Positions 33,635 to 41,993 of a stretch of DNA of 64,000 nucleotides are shown here, in pieces. The DNA is from Erysipelotrichaceae bacterium (lineage in GTDB: Bacteria; Bacillota_I; Bacilli_A; Erysipelotrichales; Erysipelotrichaceae): assembly GCA_024684175.1 (NCBI GenBank), contig JAIKXJ010000063.1, positions 189,576 through 253,575 of the forward strand, in the 5' to 3' direction. The translations under genes and the position numbers were made by a program. Numbering within the stretch: the stretch's first letter is position 1; each line of letters starts with the position of its first letter. The notes below the pieces were generated by a model, which was not told the DNA's origin, made no database searches, and saw only the letters and a program-made list of their open reading frames with translations.

Positions 33635-36364
33635 TTATTTCAGTGCATCGGCGCATCTGTTGCACAGACCGTCTTCGTTCTCTTCCTCGACGACGTTCCA
33701 GCAGCGCGGACAGACATGACCTTTTGCCATTTCGATCTTCACTTCACTGCTGTCATACTTCGTCAGTTCTTCTTCAACGAAGGAGACTTTTGCAACGATC
33801 AGCCACTGGTTGATCTTGTCGCCGAACGCATCGCACAGAAGCTTCTTGTCCTCTTCACTTACATGAAGCAGGACATGAGCCTGCATCGGCTTTTCGATGA
33901 TCTTCTCGTTGATCGCTTCTTCTCTGGCTTTGAAGATATCCGTACGGATCGCATGCAGTCTTGCGAAATTGCTGCGGATGAGATCTTCGCCTTCGAATCT
34001 GACGACCTTCGGGAAGTGGACATAATGAACGCTGGATGCTTCTTTGTTTCCGAAATGCTTCCAGACTTCATCACAGGTGTAGACCAGGACCGGTGACCAG
34101 AGACGGACCAGATAGTCGACAGCCGTATAAAGGACGGTCTGGACCTTCCTTCTTCTCGGTGAATCGAGCTTATCGCAATACAGGATATCTTTTGCGAAAT
34201 CACAGTAATAGCTCGACAGCTCGTTGGTCATGAAGTTGGTCATAGCTGAAGTCGCCGCCACGAACTCGTAGTTGTCGTAAGCTGTCTCGACTTTTTCCGC
34301 CATGTCATTGAGAGCGATCATCATGTATCTGTCGACGGCTTCGAGCTGTTCGTAAGGAACCAACTGATCGGCACGGAAATCGTCGGGATTGATGTTGCCC
34401 AGCATGAAACGGAAGGTATTCCGGATCTTACGGTACTGATCGGAGACCTGTTTCAGGTTGGAATCGCCGATCCTCATATCGGCCTTGAAGTCTTCGGAAG
34501 ACGCCCAGAGCCTCAGGATATCGGCACCGTATTGTTTGATGATATCCAGCGGATTGACGACATTGCCGACCGACTTGTGCATCGCCTCGCCCTTGGAGTC
34601 ACAGACATAACCGTGAGATAAGACGGACTTATACGGAGCTACGCCGTGATTTGCGACCGAGACGATCAAAGAGGAGTTGAACCATCCGCGGTACTGGTCG
34701 GAACCTTCGAAATACAGATCGCACGGATAAGAATGACCACGGGCGATCAGTTCGTTCCAGGAAGAACCGGAATCGAACCAGACATCCATGATGTCGGTCT
34801 CTTTGGTAAACTTGCCGTTAGGCGAAGCAGGATTACTGTAACCTTCCGGAAGCAGATCTTTGGCTTCGTACGCAAACCAGATATTGGAACCGTGCTCATC
34901 GAAAAGTTTGGCGATGTGTTCAAAGACATCCGCATCGATGATCGGAGACTTGTCCTCGTTATAGATGATCGGGATCGGAACGCCCCAGAGCCTCTGACGG
35001 GAGATACACCAGTCTTTTCTGTCTTTGACCATGTTGGTCAGACGCAGCTCACCGAAGGAGTTGATCCATTTGACGCTCTTGATCGCTTCCAGAAGCTGCG
35101 GTTTGATCTTTTCGATCGAAGCGAACCACTGTGTCGTGGCACGGAAGATGACCGGCTTTTTGAGTCTGTCATCATGCGGATAGGAGTGGGTCACCCATTC
35201 CAGCTTCAGCAAGTGCCCTTCTGCATCCAGCTTCTCAGTGATGGTCTTGTTGGCATCGAAGACGAACTGTCCCTGCAGCCAGTCACCGGCTTCCTTGGTC
35301 ATGCAGCCTTTTTCATCGACCGGGCAGACCGTCGGCAGACCGTATCTTTGTGTCGTATAGAAGTCATCGAGACCGTGGCCGCCGGCCGTATGGACACAGC
35401 CCGTACCGTCTTCATCCGTAACATAGTCTGCCAGACAGATGAGCGATTCTCTTTCTTCCGGATATAAGACCTGTTTACAGACGAGACCTTCGAGCTGTCT
35501 TCCTTTGAAGGTCTTTAAGACTTCGTGTTCTGCAAGCCCGAATTTCTCCATCAGTGCATCGACCAGGTTCTCCAGCATGATCAGTTTGCCTTTTTCCGTT
35601 TTGACGACTGCATAAGTCAGATCCGGATGAAGAGTGATGGCGACGTTGGCCGGTAAAGTCCAAGGCGTCGTCGTCCAGATGACGAACTTTTCATCGCCGT
35701 CCAATACGTCCTTGCCGTCTTTGACATCGAATGTGACGAAGATCGTCGGATCTTTGCGGTCAAAATATACGATCTCGGAATCGGCGATCGCTGTCTCCTG
35801 ATACGGAGACCAGTAGATCGGCTTGAGGCCCTGGAAGATCATGCCGTCCAATGCCATCTTGGCAAAGGAACGGATCTGTCTTCCTTCGAAATCCTTTGTC
35901 AGAGTGATATACGGATGTTCGTAATCGGCGACCTGTCCCAGACGCTTCTCCGTTTCCATCTGCTGTGCGATCTGTTTGTGCGCATATTCCTCACACTTTT
36001 CCCTGAATTCCTTGGCAGAAACTTCTTTACGGTTCACACCGAGCTTCTGGACGGCATTCTCGATCGGCAGACCATGCGTATCCCAACCCGGGAAAAACGG
36101 CGTGTAATAACCTTCCATGGCCTTAGAACGGACGATGATGTCCTTGATGATGCGGTTCATTGCCGTGCCGGCATGGAGATTGCCATTGGCGTATGGCGGA
36201 CCGTCATGAAGCACGAATTCCGTGTGCCCTTCATTCTTGGCCAGGATCTTGTGATAATGATCCTCTTCTTCCCACCTCTTTAAGATGTCCGGCTCTTTTT
36301 TCGGAAGATTGCCGCGCATCTCAAAATCAGTCTTGGGCATGTGCAATGTGTCTTTGTATTCCAT
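33635..36364 (-). CDS. ileS: Isoleucyl-tRNA synthetase
   Basis: A 909-residue class I synthetase charging tRNA-Ile. It shows PPYANGNLHAGTAMN (the HIGH site, here HAGT), the CP1 editing domain (GTGCVHTAGGHGLDDF), GSDQYRGWFNSSL, the KMSKS loop read as GEAMHKSVGN, and a C-terminal zinc knuckle CPRCWNVV...CNRC. The first Lys of KMSKS and the second His of HIGH are both replaced. The start MEYKDTL follows an AGAGGAG site; the longer frame runs into the T-box. Expression is controlled by an isoleucine T-box. Confidence 0.96.
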   Translation of the reverse strand: MEYKDTLHMPKTDFEMRGNLPKKEPDILKRWEEEDHYHKILAKNEGHTEFVLHDGPPYANGNLHAGTAMNRIIKDIIVRSKAMEGYYTPFFPGWDTHGLPIENAVQKLGVNRKEVSAKEFREKCEEYAHKQIAQQMETEKRLGQVADYEHPYITLTKDFEGRQIRSFAKMALDGMIFQGLKPIYWSPYQETAIADSEIVYFDRKDPTIFVTFDVKDGKDVLDGDEKFVIWTTTPWTLPANVAITLHPDLTYAVVKTEKGKLIMLENLVDALMEKFGLAEHEVLKTFKGRQLEGLVCKQVLYPEERESLICLADYVTDEDGTGCVHTAGGHGLDDFYTTQRYGLPTVCPVDEKGCMTKEAGDWLQGQFVFDANKTITEKLDAEGHLLKLEWVTHSYPHDDRLKKPVIFRATTQWFASIEKIKPQLLEAIKSVKWINSFGELRLTNMVKDRKDWCISRQRLWGVPIPIIYNEDKSPIIDADVFEHIAKLFDEHGSNIWFAYEAKDLLPEGYSNPASPNGKFTKETDIMDVWFDSGSSWNELIARGHSYPCDLYFEGSDQYRGWFNSSLIVSVANHGVAPYKSVLSHGYVCDSKGEAMHKSVGNVVNPLDIIKQYGADILRLWASSEDFKADMRIGDSNLKQVSDQYRKIRNTFRFMLGNINPDDFRADQLVPYEQLEAVDRYMMIALNDMAEKVETAYDNYEFVAATSAMTNFMTNELSSYYCDFAKDILYCDKLDSPRRRKVQTVLYTAVDYLVRLWSPVLVYTCDEVWKHFGNKEASSVHYVHFPKVVRFEGEDLIRSNFARLHAIRTDIFKAREEAINEKIIEKPMQAHVLLHVSEEDKKLLCDAFGDKINQWLIVAKVSFVEEELTKYDSSEVKIEMAKGHVCPRCWNVVEEENEDGLCNRCADALK

Positions 36365-36383
36365 CTCATTCTCCTCTTTAAAA

Positions 36384-36550
36384 TAAAAAGGTGCTACCAA
36401 AGGTCGCTTATAAAAGCGAGGTACCACCTTCATTTGTTTCTCTGACTCTTAACGCGAGCAACGCCGGCAATTTTGTTGCCGGAGCTCATAAGTGATTCCC
36501 GTATGTGCACACCCCGGCTTGCACCGACCGCCGGTTCTCTACGCTGTCAC
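36384..36550 (-). ncRNA. Isoleucine T-box riboswitch of ileS
   Basis: A T-box leader on the minus strand. The apical stem I pattern is AGAGAACCGGCGGTCGGTG and its closing strand. The specifier is ATC (Ile; plus-strand 36494-36496) in GGA-ATC-AC. Stem III is CCGGCAA/TTGCCGG. The T-box sequence AAGGTGGTACCTCG (36417-36430) itself forms the 5' arm of the terminator (AGGTGGTACC with GGTAGCACCT, one mismatch, then five T). The 5' strand of stem I looks short. Confidence 0.88.
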
Positions 36551-36556
36551 ATCATA
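36551..36556 (-). promoter_or_regulatory. -10 box of the ileS leader
   Basis: Minus-strand TATGAT just before the T-box. No good -35 at the usual spacing, so the call is tentative. Confidence 0.35.
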
Positions 36557-36577
36557 CGAACATGTCTTAATCCTAGC

Positions 36578-36979
36578 TTAATCTTCGTCTGAATTTAAAT
36601 TGATATCGCCGCCGACCTGTAAGTTCTTCGGAGAACATAAGATGACGTTCTCTCCGACCTTCTTGATCGAACCGTCGACACCGTAAACGACACCGGAAAG
36701 GAAGTCGATGATCCTCTGGCGGTATTCGGAAGGCATCCTGTGCAAGTTGACACAGCAGGCTCTCTTGGACTTGATATGATGGCCGATCTCCTCGGCTTCA
36801 TCAAAGTTTCTCGGTTCAAATAATACGATATTGGTATTTGCGGTGATGTTGGAAGAACCGGACAGTGTGCTCTTCTCGTAAGGAGAGACGGCTTCTGCTT
36901 CTTCTTTGGACAGCTCGAGCTGTTCTTCATCATCTTCTTCAGGCGCAATAAACTCTTTTAATTTATCACCAAATCCCAT
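36578..36979 (-). CDS. sepF: Cell division protein SepF
   Basis: A 133-residue SepF, which anchors and aligns FtsZ filaments in Gram-positive bacteria. It has the N-terminal amphipathic membrane helix (MGFGDKLKEFI), an acidic linker, and the core domain with VLFEPRNFDEAEEIGHHIKSKRACCVNLHRM and DFLSGVVYGVDGSIKKVGENVILCSPKNL. No ftsZ or ylm genes lie beside it, which differs from the usual cluster. Confidence 0.95.
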   Translation of the reverse strand: MGFGDKLKEFIAPEEDDEEQLELSKEEAEAVSPYEKSTLSGSSNITANTNIVLFEPRNFDEAEEIGHHIKSKRACCVNLHRMPSEYRQRIIDFLSGVVYGVDGSIKKVGENVILCSPKNLQVGGDINLNSDED

Positions 36980-37016
36980 ATTTTTACTCCTTTAACTCCA
37001 TATCATTTTAACAAAA

Positions 37017-37811
37017 TCACATCGCTTTAATCAACTTGTTGGCAGTCAAATAATTGTAAAAGCCGTCTTCCAGGACATCGTCCGTCTCTTCGAATCCCCT
37101 GCCCCTCAGTGCATCCACGCAATTGGCCACGATGACCGGATGGCCGACACATTCGAGCATCTCAAGATCGTTGATGCCGTCCCCGAAACAATAAGTATCC
37201 TCTAACGGAACGCCGAGATAGTCGATGATCTTTTTCACGCCGGTCGCCTTGTTGACGCCTTTGATGTTGACGTCACAGGAAGAAAACTGCTTATGGTCGA
37301 AAATATCGACATAAGGCTCCAGTTCCTTTCCCGCCTTACGCAATGCTTCTCGGTCAAGGAAACCGATCATCGCGATCATATAGTCGGCAGTGTCGCTGTC
37401 TTCTTCCCGGAAGCCTTCCAAGACCCTTCCCCAGCCATTCAGAAAAGCGGAGAACGAAGCGGAAGTCAGAGAGTCCACATACATATGATCGAGGGTCTCC
37501 ATGATATAGAAACCGTTATATTTCAACGTGATCTCACGGATCTTGGAAGACGCCTCTTTGGAAAAATAGACCTCATGGATCGCCAGTCCGTCCAATTCCG
37601 CATAAGCGCCGTTGCACAAGACATAGCCGCTGGGGCCCAGATCGATGATCTTCTGATCGAGCAGTCCCTTGCAGCGGCCGGAGGCGACGACCACATAATC
37701 TTCCTTTTTGAGCTGTTCAAAAGCATATCTCGTCTTTTCGGAGAACTCATTCATTCCTCTTGAACCGTCAAGGATCGTTCCGTCGATGTCACAAAAAACC
37801 AGTTTTTTCAT
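37017..37811 (-). CDS. HAD-superfamily Cof-type phosphatase
   Basis: A 264-residue HAD hydrolase of the Cof/YkrA group. Motif I is FCDIDGTILDG (nucleophile Asp8), motif II lies in VVASGRCKG, motif III is the Lys of KATGVKKI and motif IV is FGDGINDLEML. The type IIb cap lies between. Such enzymes act on sugar phosphates or flavin precursors; the substrate is not predictable. A TATAAT lies eight bases before the ATG. Confidence 0.92.
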   Translation of the reverse strand: MKKLVFCDIDGTILDGSRGMNEFSEKTRYAFEQLKKEDYVVVASGRCKGLLDQKIIDLGPSGYVLCNGAYAELDGLAIHEVYFSKEASSKIREITLKYNGFYIMETLDHMYVDSLTSASFSAFLNGWGRVLEGFREEDSDTADYMIAMIGFLDREALRKAGKELEPYVDIFDHKQFSSCDVNIKGVNKATGVKKIIDYLGVPLEDTYCFGDGINDLEMLECVGHPVIVANCVDALRGRGFEETDDVLEDGFYNYLTANKLIKAM

Positions 37812-37819
37812 ACCTGTTC

Positions 37820-37825
37820 ATTATA
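37820..37825 (-). promoter_or_regulatory. -10 box of the HAD gene
   Basis: Minus-strand TATAAT followed by eight bases and the ATG. It lies immediately after the terminator of the liv operon. Confidence 0.5.
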
Positions 37826-37828
37826 CAT

Positions 37829-37858
37829 GAAAAAAGTGAAGATCCTAAGATCCTCACT
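37829..37858 (-). terminator. Terminator of the liv operon
   Basis: AGTGAGGATC/GATCTTCACT stem (one G-T pair) with a four-base loop and six T on the minus strand. Confidence 0.85.
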
Positions 37859-38508
37859 CAATACTTTTCATGAAGCTTCAATACGCCGGTCACCTTGTAT
37901 CCGGCATCCTTCAGCTTGTCGCTGATGTCTTTGTAACCGTAGACGATGACCACTACCTCGATACCTCGGCTGTTATTGTAAACGGCCAGATTGGATATGG
38001 AGATATCATCCTCTTTGAAGATGCGGCAGATATCTTCCATGATGCCCGGATGATCTTCCGGAATGGAAATGACATAACGGATGCCGTTGTGATTGTATCC
38101 GAGCAGATCGATGAACGCGGTAAAGATATCGTTGTGCGTGATGATGCCGATCAGCTTGTCATCTTCATCCACGACCGGCAGACAGCCGATGTCGTGTTTT
38201 CTCAGCAAAGTCGCCGCTTCTTCCAGGAGCGCTTCCTTGCCGATGGTGATGACTTCTTTGATCATGATATCGGCGATCGTCAGTTTGTTGAGCAGATAAT
38301 TGACTTCAAATACCGAGAGCGAAGTCGCATTGTTCGGCGTATTGGAAGTGACCACCGATTCCGTGACCAGACCGACCAGTTTGCCTTGCCCATCCACGAC
38401 CGGCAGACGGTGCAGATGATTTTCCGACATCAGATCGACAGCTTCCGAAACCGACCGGTCGGGTCCGATGGTAATCGGGCTCGACACCATATTGTCTTTT
38501 ACGTACAT
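37858..38508 (-). CDS. CBS-CBS-ACT protein in the liv operon
   Basis: A 216-residue cytoplasmic protein with two CBS domains (about 1-60 and 75-130) and a C-terminal ACT-like domain (about 140-210, with VISIPEDHPGIMEDICRIFKEDDISISNLAVYNN). The layout is that of AcuB. CBS pairs usually bind adenine nucleotides, and ACT domains bind amino acids. It begins two bases after livF ends and shares the liv terminator, so it is probably part of the branched-chain amino acid system, perhaps as a sensor. That role is inference. Confidence 0.85.
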   Translation of the reverse strand: MYVKDNMVSSPITIGPDRSVSEAVDLMSENHLHRLPVVDGQGKLVGLVTESVVTSNTPNNATSLSVFEVNYLLNKLTIADIMIKEVITIGKEALLEEAATLLRKHDIGCLPVVDEDDKLIGIITHNDIFTAFIDLLGYNHNGIRYVISIPEDHPGIMEDICRIFKEDDISISNLAVYNNSRGIEVVVIVYGYKDISDKLKDAGYKVTGVLKLHEKY

Positions 38509-38510
38509 GA

Positions 38511-39215
38511 TTATCCTCCCAGGTAAGCTTTCTTGATATCTTCGCTGTTGAGCAGCTCTTTACCTGTCCCGCTCATCACGATCCGGCCTGTCTCGATGAC
38601 ATAGGCGCGGTTTGCGATCGATAAGGCCATCTTGGCATTCTGCTCCACCAGCAAGATCGTCACACCCTGACTGTTTATATTCTTTATTATATCGAATATT
38701 TCACGGACAAGTAACGGGGACAATCCCATGGACGGCTCATCCAGCAGCATGATCTTCGGCTTTGCCATCAGAGCTCTGCCCATCGCCAGCATCTGTTGCT
38801 CACCGCCGGATAATGTTCCGGCCATCTGTGTGCTTCTTTCTTTCAGACGCGGAAACAGTTCGTAGACGTTTTCCAGATCCTTGCGGATCTCGTCTTTGTC
38901 TTTTCTTGTATAAGCACCGAGAAACAGGTTATCCTCGACCGACTGCTGCGCAAAGACCCTTCTTCTTTCCGGACACTGGGCAATGCCCATTTCCACGATC
39001 TTGTGGGCAGGCATCTTCGTGATGTCCTTGCCGTCGAGCTCGATATTTCCGGAAGCCGCCCTGATCAGGCCGGAGATCGTGTGCATCGTCGTCGTCTTGC
39101 CGGCACCGTTGGCACCGATCAGCGTGACGATCTCAGAGTCATCGACTTCAAAACTGATCCCCTTGATCGCTTCGATCATGCCGTATCGTACTTTCAGATC
39201 ATTTACTCTCAACAT
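38511..39215 (-). CDS. livF: Branched-chain amino acid ABC transporter ATPase LivF
   Basis: A 234-residue ABC ATPase. Walker A is GANGAGKTT, the signature is LSGGEQQMLAMGRALM and Walker B is IMLLDEPSMGLSP; CPERRRVFAQQSVEDNL is characteristic of LivF. The ATG at 39215 is preferred; an in-frame TTG six bases upstream would overlap livG. It works with LivG to drive LivHM. Confidence 0.94.
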   Translation of the reverse strand: MLRVNDLKVRYGMIEAIKGISFEVDDSEIVTLIGANGAGKTTTMHTISGLIRAASGNIELDGKDITKMPAHKIVEMGIAQCPERRRVFAQQSVEDNLFLGAYTRKDKDEIRKDLENVYELFPRLKERSTQMAGTLSGGEQQMLAMGRALMAKPKIMLLDEPSMGLSPLLVREIFDIIKNINSQGVTILLVEQNAKMALSIANRAYVIETGRIVMSGTGKELLNSEDIKKAYLGG

Positions 39216-39217
39216 AA

Positions 39218-39985
39218 TCAATCACCCAGATAAGCCTTGATGACCTTTTCATTGTTTTTGATCTCATCAGGGCTTCCTTTCGCCAGCAAAGTACCGTAAT
39301 TCAAAACATAGATCCTCTCGCAGATATTCATGACCAGAGACATATCGTGTTCGATCAGTAAGATCGAGATCGCAAATTTATCCCGGACGAAACGGATCGT
39401 ATTCATGAGCTCTTCCGTCTCCTGCGGATTCATGCCCGCCGCCGGCTCATCCAGCAGCAGAAGCTTCGGCTCGGTCGCCAGCGCTCTGGCGATCTCCAGC
39501 CTTCTTTGAGCACCGTAAGGAAGAGAATCGGCTTCGATATCCTTCGAATCATAAAGATTGAAGATCTTCAGAAGTTCTTCCGACTTTTCGGTGATCTGTT
39601 TTTCGCATTCATTTCTCTTCTTTGTATGGAAGATCACATCGGCTACGGAGTAAGCATGATGATTGTTCATGCCGGTCTTGACATTGTCGATGACACTGAT
39701 CTTGCCGAACAGACGGATATTCTGGAACGTCCTGGCAATGCCGGCTTTGTTCACATCCTCCGTCGTCATCTTGGCGATGTCTTTCCCGTCGAGGCAGATC
39801 GAGCCCCTGGAAGGATCATAGACTTTCGTCAGCAAGTTGAAGACTGTCGTCTTGCCGGCACCGTTGGGGCCGATCAGACCGACGATCTCGCCTTCATTGA
39901 CTTCCATATTCAGATTATTGACGGCTGTCAGACCGCCGAAATCGATACCCAGATTTTTTACTTCAAGAACAGGGTTTGCCATCAT
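39218..39985 (-). CDS. livG: Branched-chain amino acid ABC transporter ATPase LivG
   Basis: A 255-residue ABC ATPase with Walker A GPNGAGKTT, the LivG-type IARTFQNIRLFGKISVIDNV segment, signature-region LPYGAQRRLEIARAL and Walker B LLLLDEPAAGMNP. The canonical LSGGQ is replaced by LPYGAQ, as is usual in LivG. It overlaps livM by four bases and lies directly upstream of livF. Confidence 0.95.
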   Translation of the reverse strand: MMANPVLEVKNLGIDFGGLTAVNNLNMEVNEGEIVGLIGPNGAGKTTVFNLLTKVYDPSRGSICLDGKDIAKMTTEDVNKAGIARTFQNIRLFGKISVIDNVKTGMNNHHAYSVADVIFHTKKRNECEKQITEKSEELLKIFNLYDSKDIEADSLPYGAQRRLEIARALATEPKLLLLDEPAAGMNPQETEELMNTIRFVRDKFAISILLIEHDMSLVMNICERIYVLNYGTLLAKGSPDEIKNNEKVIKAYLGD

Positions 39986-41037
39986 GCCTCTCCTTTCTTG
40001 TGAAAAGAATCCGTGATCCGGTCAACGAACTGACGGACCCTGGATGAGTTGGTCAGCTGCATCACGACGATCAGGACCACCGCATAGATCAGCATTCGAT
40101 AATCCTGCAGAGATCTGAGCATTTCCGGAAGGACATACAGAAGCGTCGTGGAGATCATCGTGCCGTTGATATTGCCTAAACCGCCGAAGACCACATAGAC
40201 CAGGATGAGGATCGACGTGTTGAAATCAAACTTCGCCGGCTGCAATGTCGAATAATTGAGGGCATATAAGGCACCCGCCATGCCGGCCAAAGCAGCCGAG
40301 ATGACGAAAGCCAGCGTCTTGGTCTTGGAGATATTGATGCCGATGGACTCCGCAGCGATGCGGTTGTCCCTGGCAGCCATGATCGCACAGCCGTACTTGG
40401 AGTTGATCAAAGAATAGATGACGAACAGCGTGATCAGGATCAGGATGATCCCGGCTGTGAAATTGGAGATCTTTGCCGTATCCGTTGCCCCCATCGGTCC
40501 GGACAGCAGCATCTTGCCGTTTTCCAGACTGACCTCATTGGTCACGAAGGAAAAATGCAGACCGTTTTTGTCGTAGCCGAGAAACATATTGTTGATCAAA
40601 GACTTAATGATCTGACCGAACGCCAGCGTGACGATCGCCAGATAGTCACCGGACAGCTTCAGGACCGGCACTGAGATCAGCAGACCGAAAAGACCGGAAA
40701 CGATACAACCCGCAACGACCGAAAGCAGAAGCCTGAGCATGTTGTTTGAAACGAAGGAAGCACTCATGCCGCTGACACAGACCGCCGTAAACGCACCGAT
40801 CGCCATGAAACCGGCATGTCCCAGAGACAGTTCTCCGGAAAAACCGACGACAAGATTCAAAGCCAATGCGACGATGATGTAGCAGCATACCGGAACAAGA
40901 AGGCTCGTAAAAAGACGCGACATGCGGACCGTATGCGTCAGGATCTCGATGACGATGTAAACAAGGATCACCATGGAAAAGCTGATGGTCCTGGATCGGT
41001 TTTTCTTACCGAACAGTGTATTCATGATCCCCTTCAT
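39982..41037 (-). CDS. livM: Branched-chain amino acid ABC transporter permease LivM
   Basis: A 351-residue membrane protein with about nine hydrophobic segments. LivM hallmarks are LNLVVGFSGELSLGHAGFMAIGA, LSGDYLAIVTLAFGQI, MAARDNRIAAESIGIN and VVFGGLGNINGT. It pairs with LivH to form the membrane channel of the importer. It starts one base after the livH stop. Confidence 0.94.
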   Translation of the reverse strand: MKGIMNTLFGKKNRSRTISFSMVILVYIVIEILTHTVRMSRLFTSLLVPVCCYIIVALALNLVVGFSGELSLGHAGFMAIGAFTAVCVSGMSASFVSNNMLRLLLSVVAGCIVSGLFGLLISVPVLKLSGDYLAIVTLAFGQIIKSLINNMFLGYDKNGLHFSFVTNEVSLENGKMLLSGPMGATDTAKISNFTAGIILILITLFVIYSLINSKYGCAIMAARDNRIAAESIGINISKTKTLAFVISAALAGMAGALYALNYSTLQPAKFDFNTSILILVYVVFGGLGNINGTMISTTLLYVLPEMLRSLQDYRMLIYAVVLIVVMQLTNSSRVRQFVDRITDSFHKKGEA

Positions 41038-41038
41038 A

Positions 41039-41920
41039 CTACACCTTCACATTCTCTTTCTTGCCCAGCAGACCGGTCGGCTTGATCAGTAAAACGATGA
41101 TCAGCACGGTAAAAACGATCGCATCGGAAAGCTGCGTCGAAAGATACGCTTTTGTCAGGTTCTCGATGATCCCCAAAAGCAGGCCACCGAGCAAAGCGCC
41201 CGGGATGGAACCGATACCGCCGAAGACCGCTGCCGTAAATGCCTTGATGCCGGGCATCGACCCTAACGTCGGTGACAGGGAGGGATACGTCGAACAAAGT
41301 AAGATCGCCGCGATCGCCGCCAGGCCTGAACCGATCGCAAATGTGATCGAGATCGTCGTATCGATGTTGATGCCCATCAGCTGGGCAGCGCCTTTGTCTT
41401 CCGCGCAGGCGCGCATCGCCTTGCCGATCTTGGTCTTGTTGATGAACAAAGTCAAAGCAGTCATGATGATCACGCAGGTAAAGATCGTTAACAGCGTCAG
41501 ATACGAGATCATCAGCCTGCCGTCAAATAATTTCAAAGATCCTTCCATCAGCATCGCAGGAAAGATCTTCGTATCCGAACCAAACAGAAGCTGTGCGCCA
41601 TTCTGTAAGAAATAGCTGACACCGATCGCCGTGATCAGAACGGAAAGCGAACTTGCCTGCCGCAAAGGCTTATAAGCAAGGCGTTCGATGATGACGCCTA
41701 AAGCCGTACAGACAAGGATCGAAGCAAGGATCGAAACAGCAGGAGAAAGACCGAACTTATTGAATGCAAAAAAAGCAGCATAGCCTCCCACCATGATGAT
41801 GTCACCATGCGCAAAATTAAGCATCTTGGCGATACCGTAGACCATCGTATAACCCAAGGCGATGATCGCATAGACACTGCCTAACGCCAATCCCGATATA
41901 AGATAAGTCAAAAAAGTCAT
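41039..41920 (-). CDS. livH: Branched-chain amino acid ABC transporter permease LivH
   Basis: A 293-residue permease with about eight hydrophobic segments. It has the LivH start SGLALGSVYAIIALGYTMVYG, followed by MLNFAHGDIIMVGGY, MRACAEDKGAAQLMGIN and AFTAAVFGGIGSIPGALLGG. It follows livJ after a 73-bp gap that contains a hairpin. Confidence 0.94.
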   Translation of the reverse strand: MTFLTYLISGLALGSVYAIIALGYTMVYGIAKMLNFAHGDIIMVGGYAAFFAFNKFGLSPAVSILASILVCTALGVIIERLAYKPLRQASSLSVLITAIGVSYFLQNGAQLLFGSDTKIFPAMLMEGSLKLFDGRLMISYLTLLTIFTCVIIMTALTLFINKTKIGKAMRACAEDKGAAQLMGINIDTTISITFAIGSGLAAIAAILLCSTYPSLSPTLGSMPGIKAFTAAVFGGIGSIPGALLGGLLLGIIENLTKAYLSTQLSDAIVFTVLIIVLLIKPTGLLGKKENVKV

Positions 41921-41943
41921 AAACTCTCCAATGAAAATGCAGG

Positions 41944-41977
41944 AAAGGCCGTCGAAAGACTCGGCGGCCTTTTTTTA
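41944..41977. terminator. livJ-livH intergenic hairpin
   Basis: An 11-bp stem, AAAGGCCGTCG with CGGCGGCCTTT (one G-T pair), lies between livJ and livH. The T-run is strong only on the plus strand; on the operon strand just three T follow, so it probably acts as a weak terminator or 3' mRNA protector that raises livJ over livHMGF. Confidence 0.55.
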
Positions 41978-41993
41978 ATTATAATGCTAAAGC

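Noticed and set aside
33635..36433. Longer N-terminus for ileS
   Set aside because: The extra 23 residues are read from the T-box terminator; a good ribosome binding site lies before MEYKDTL.
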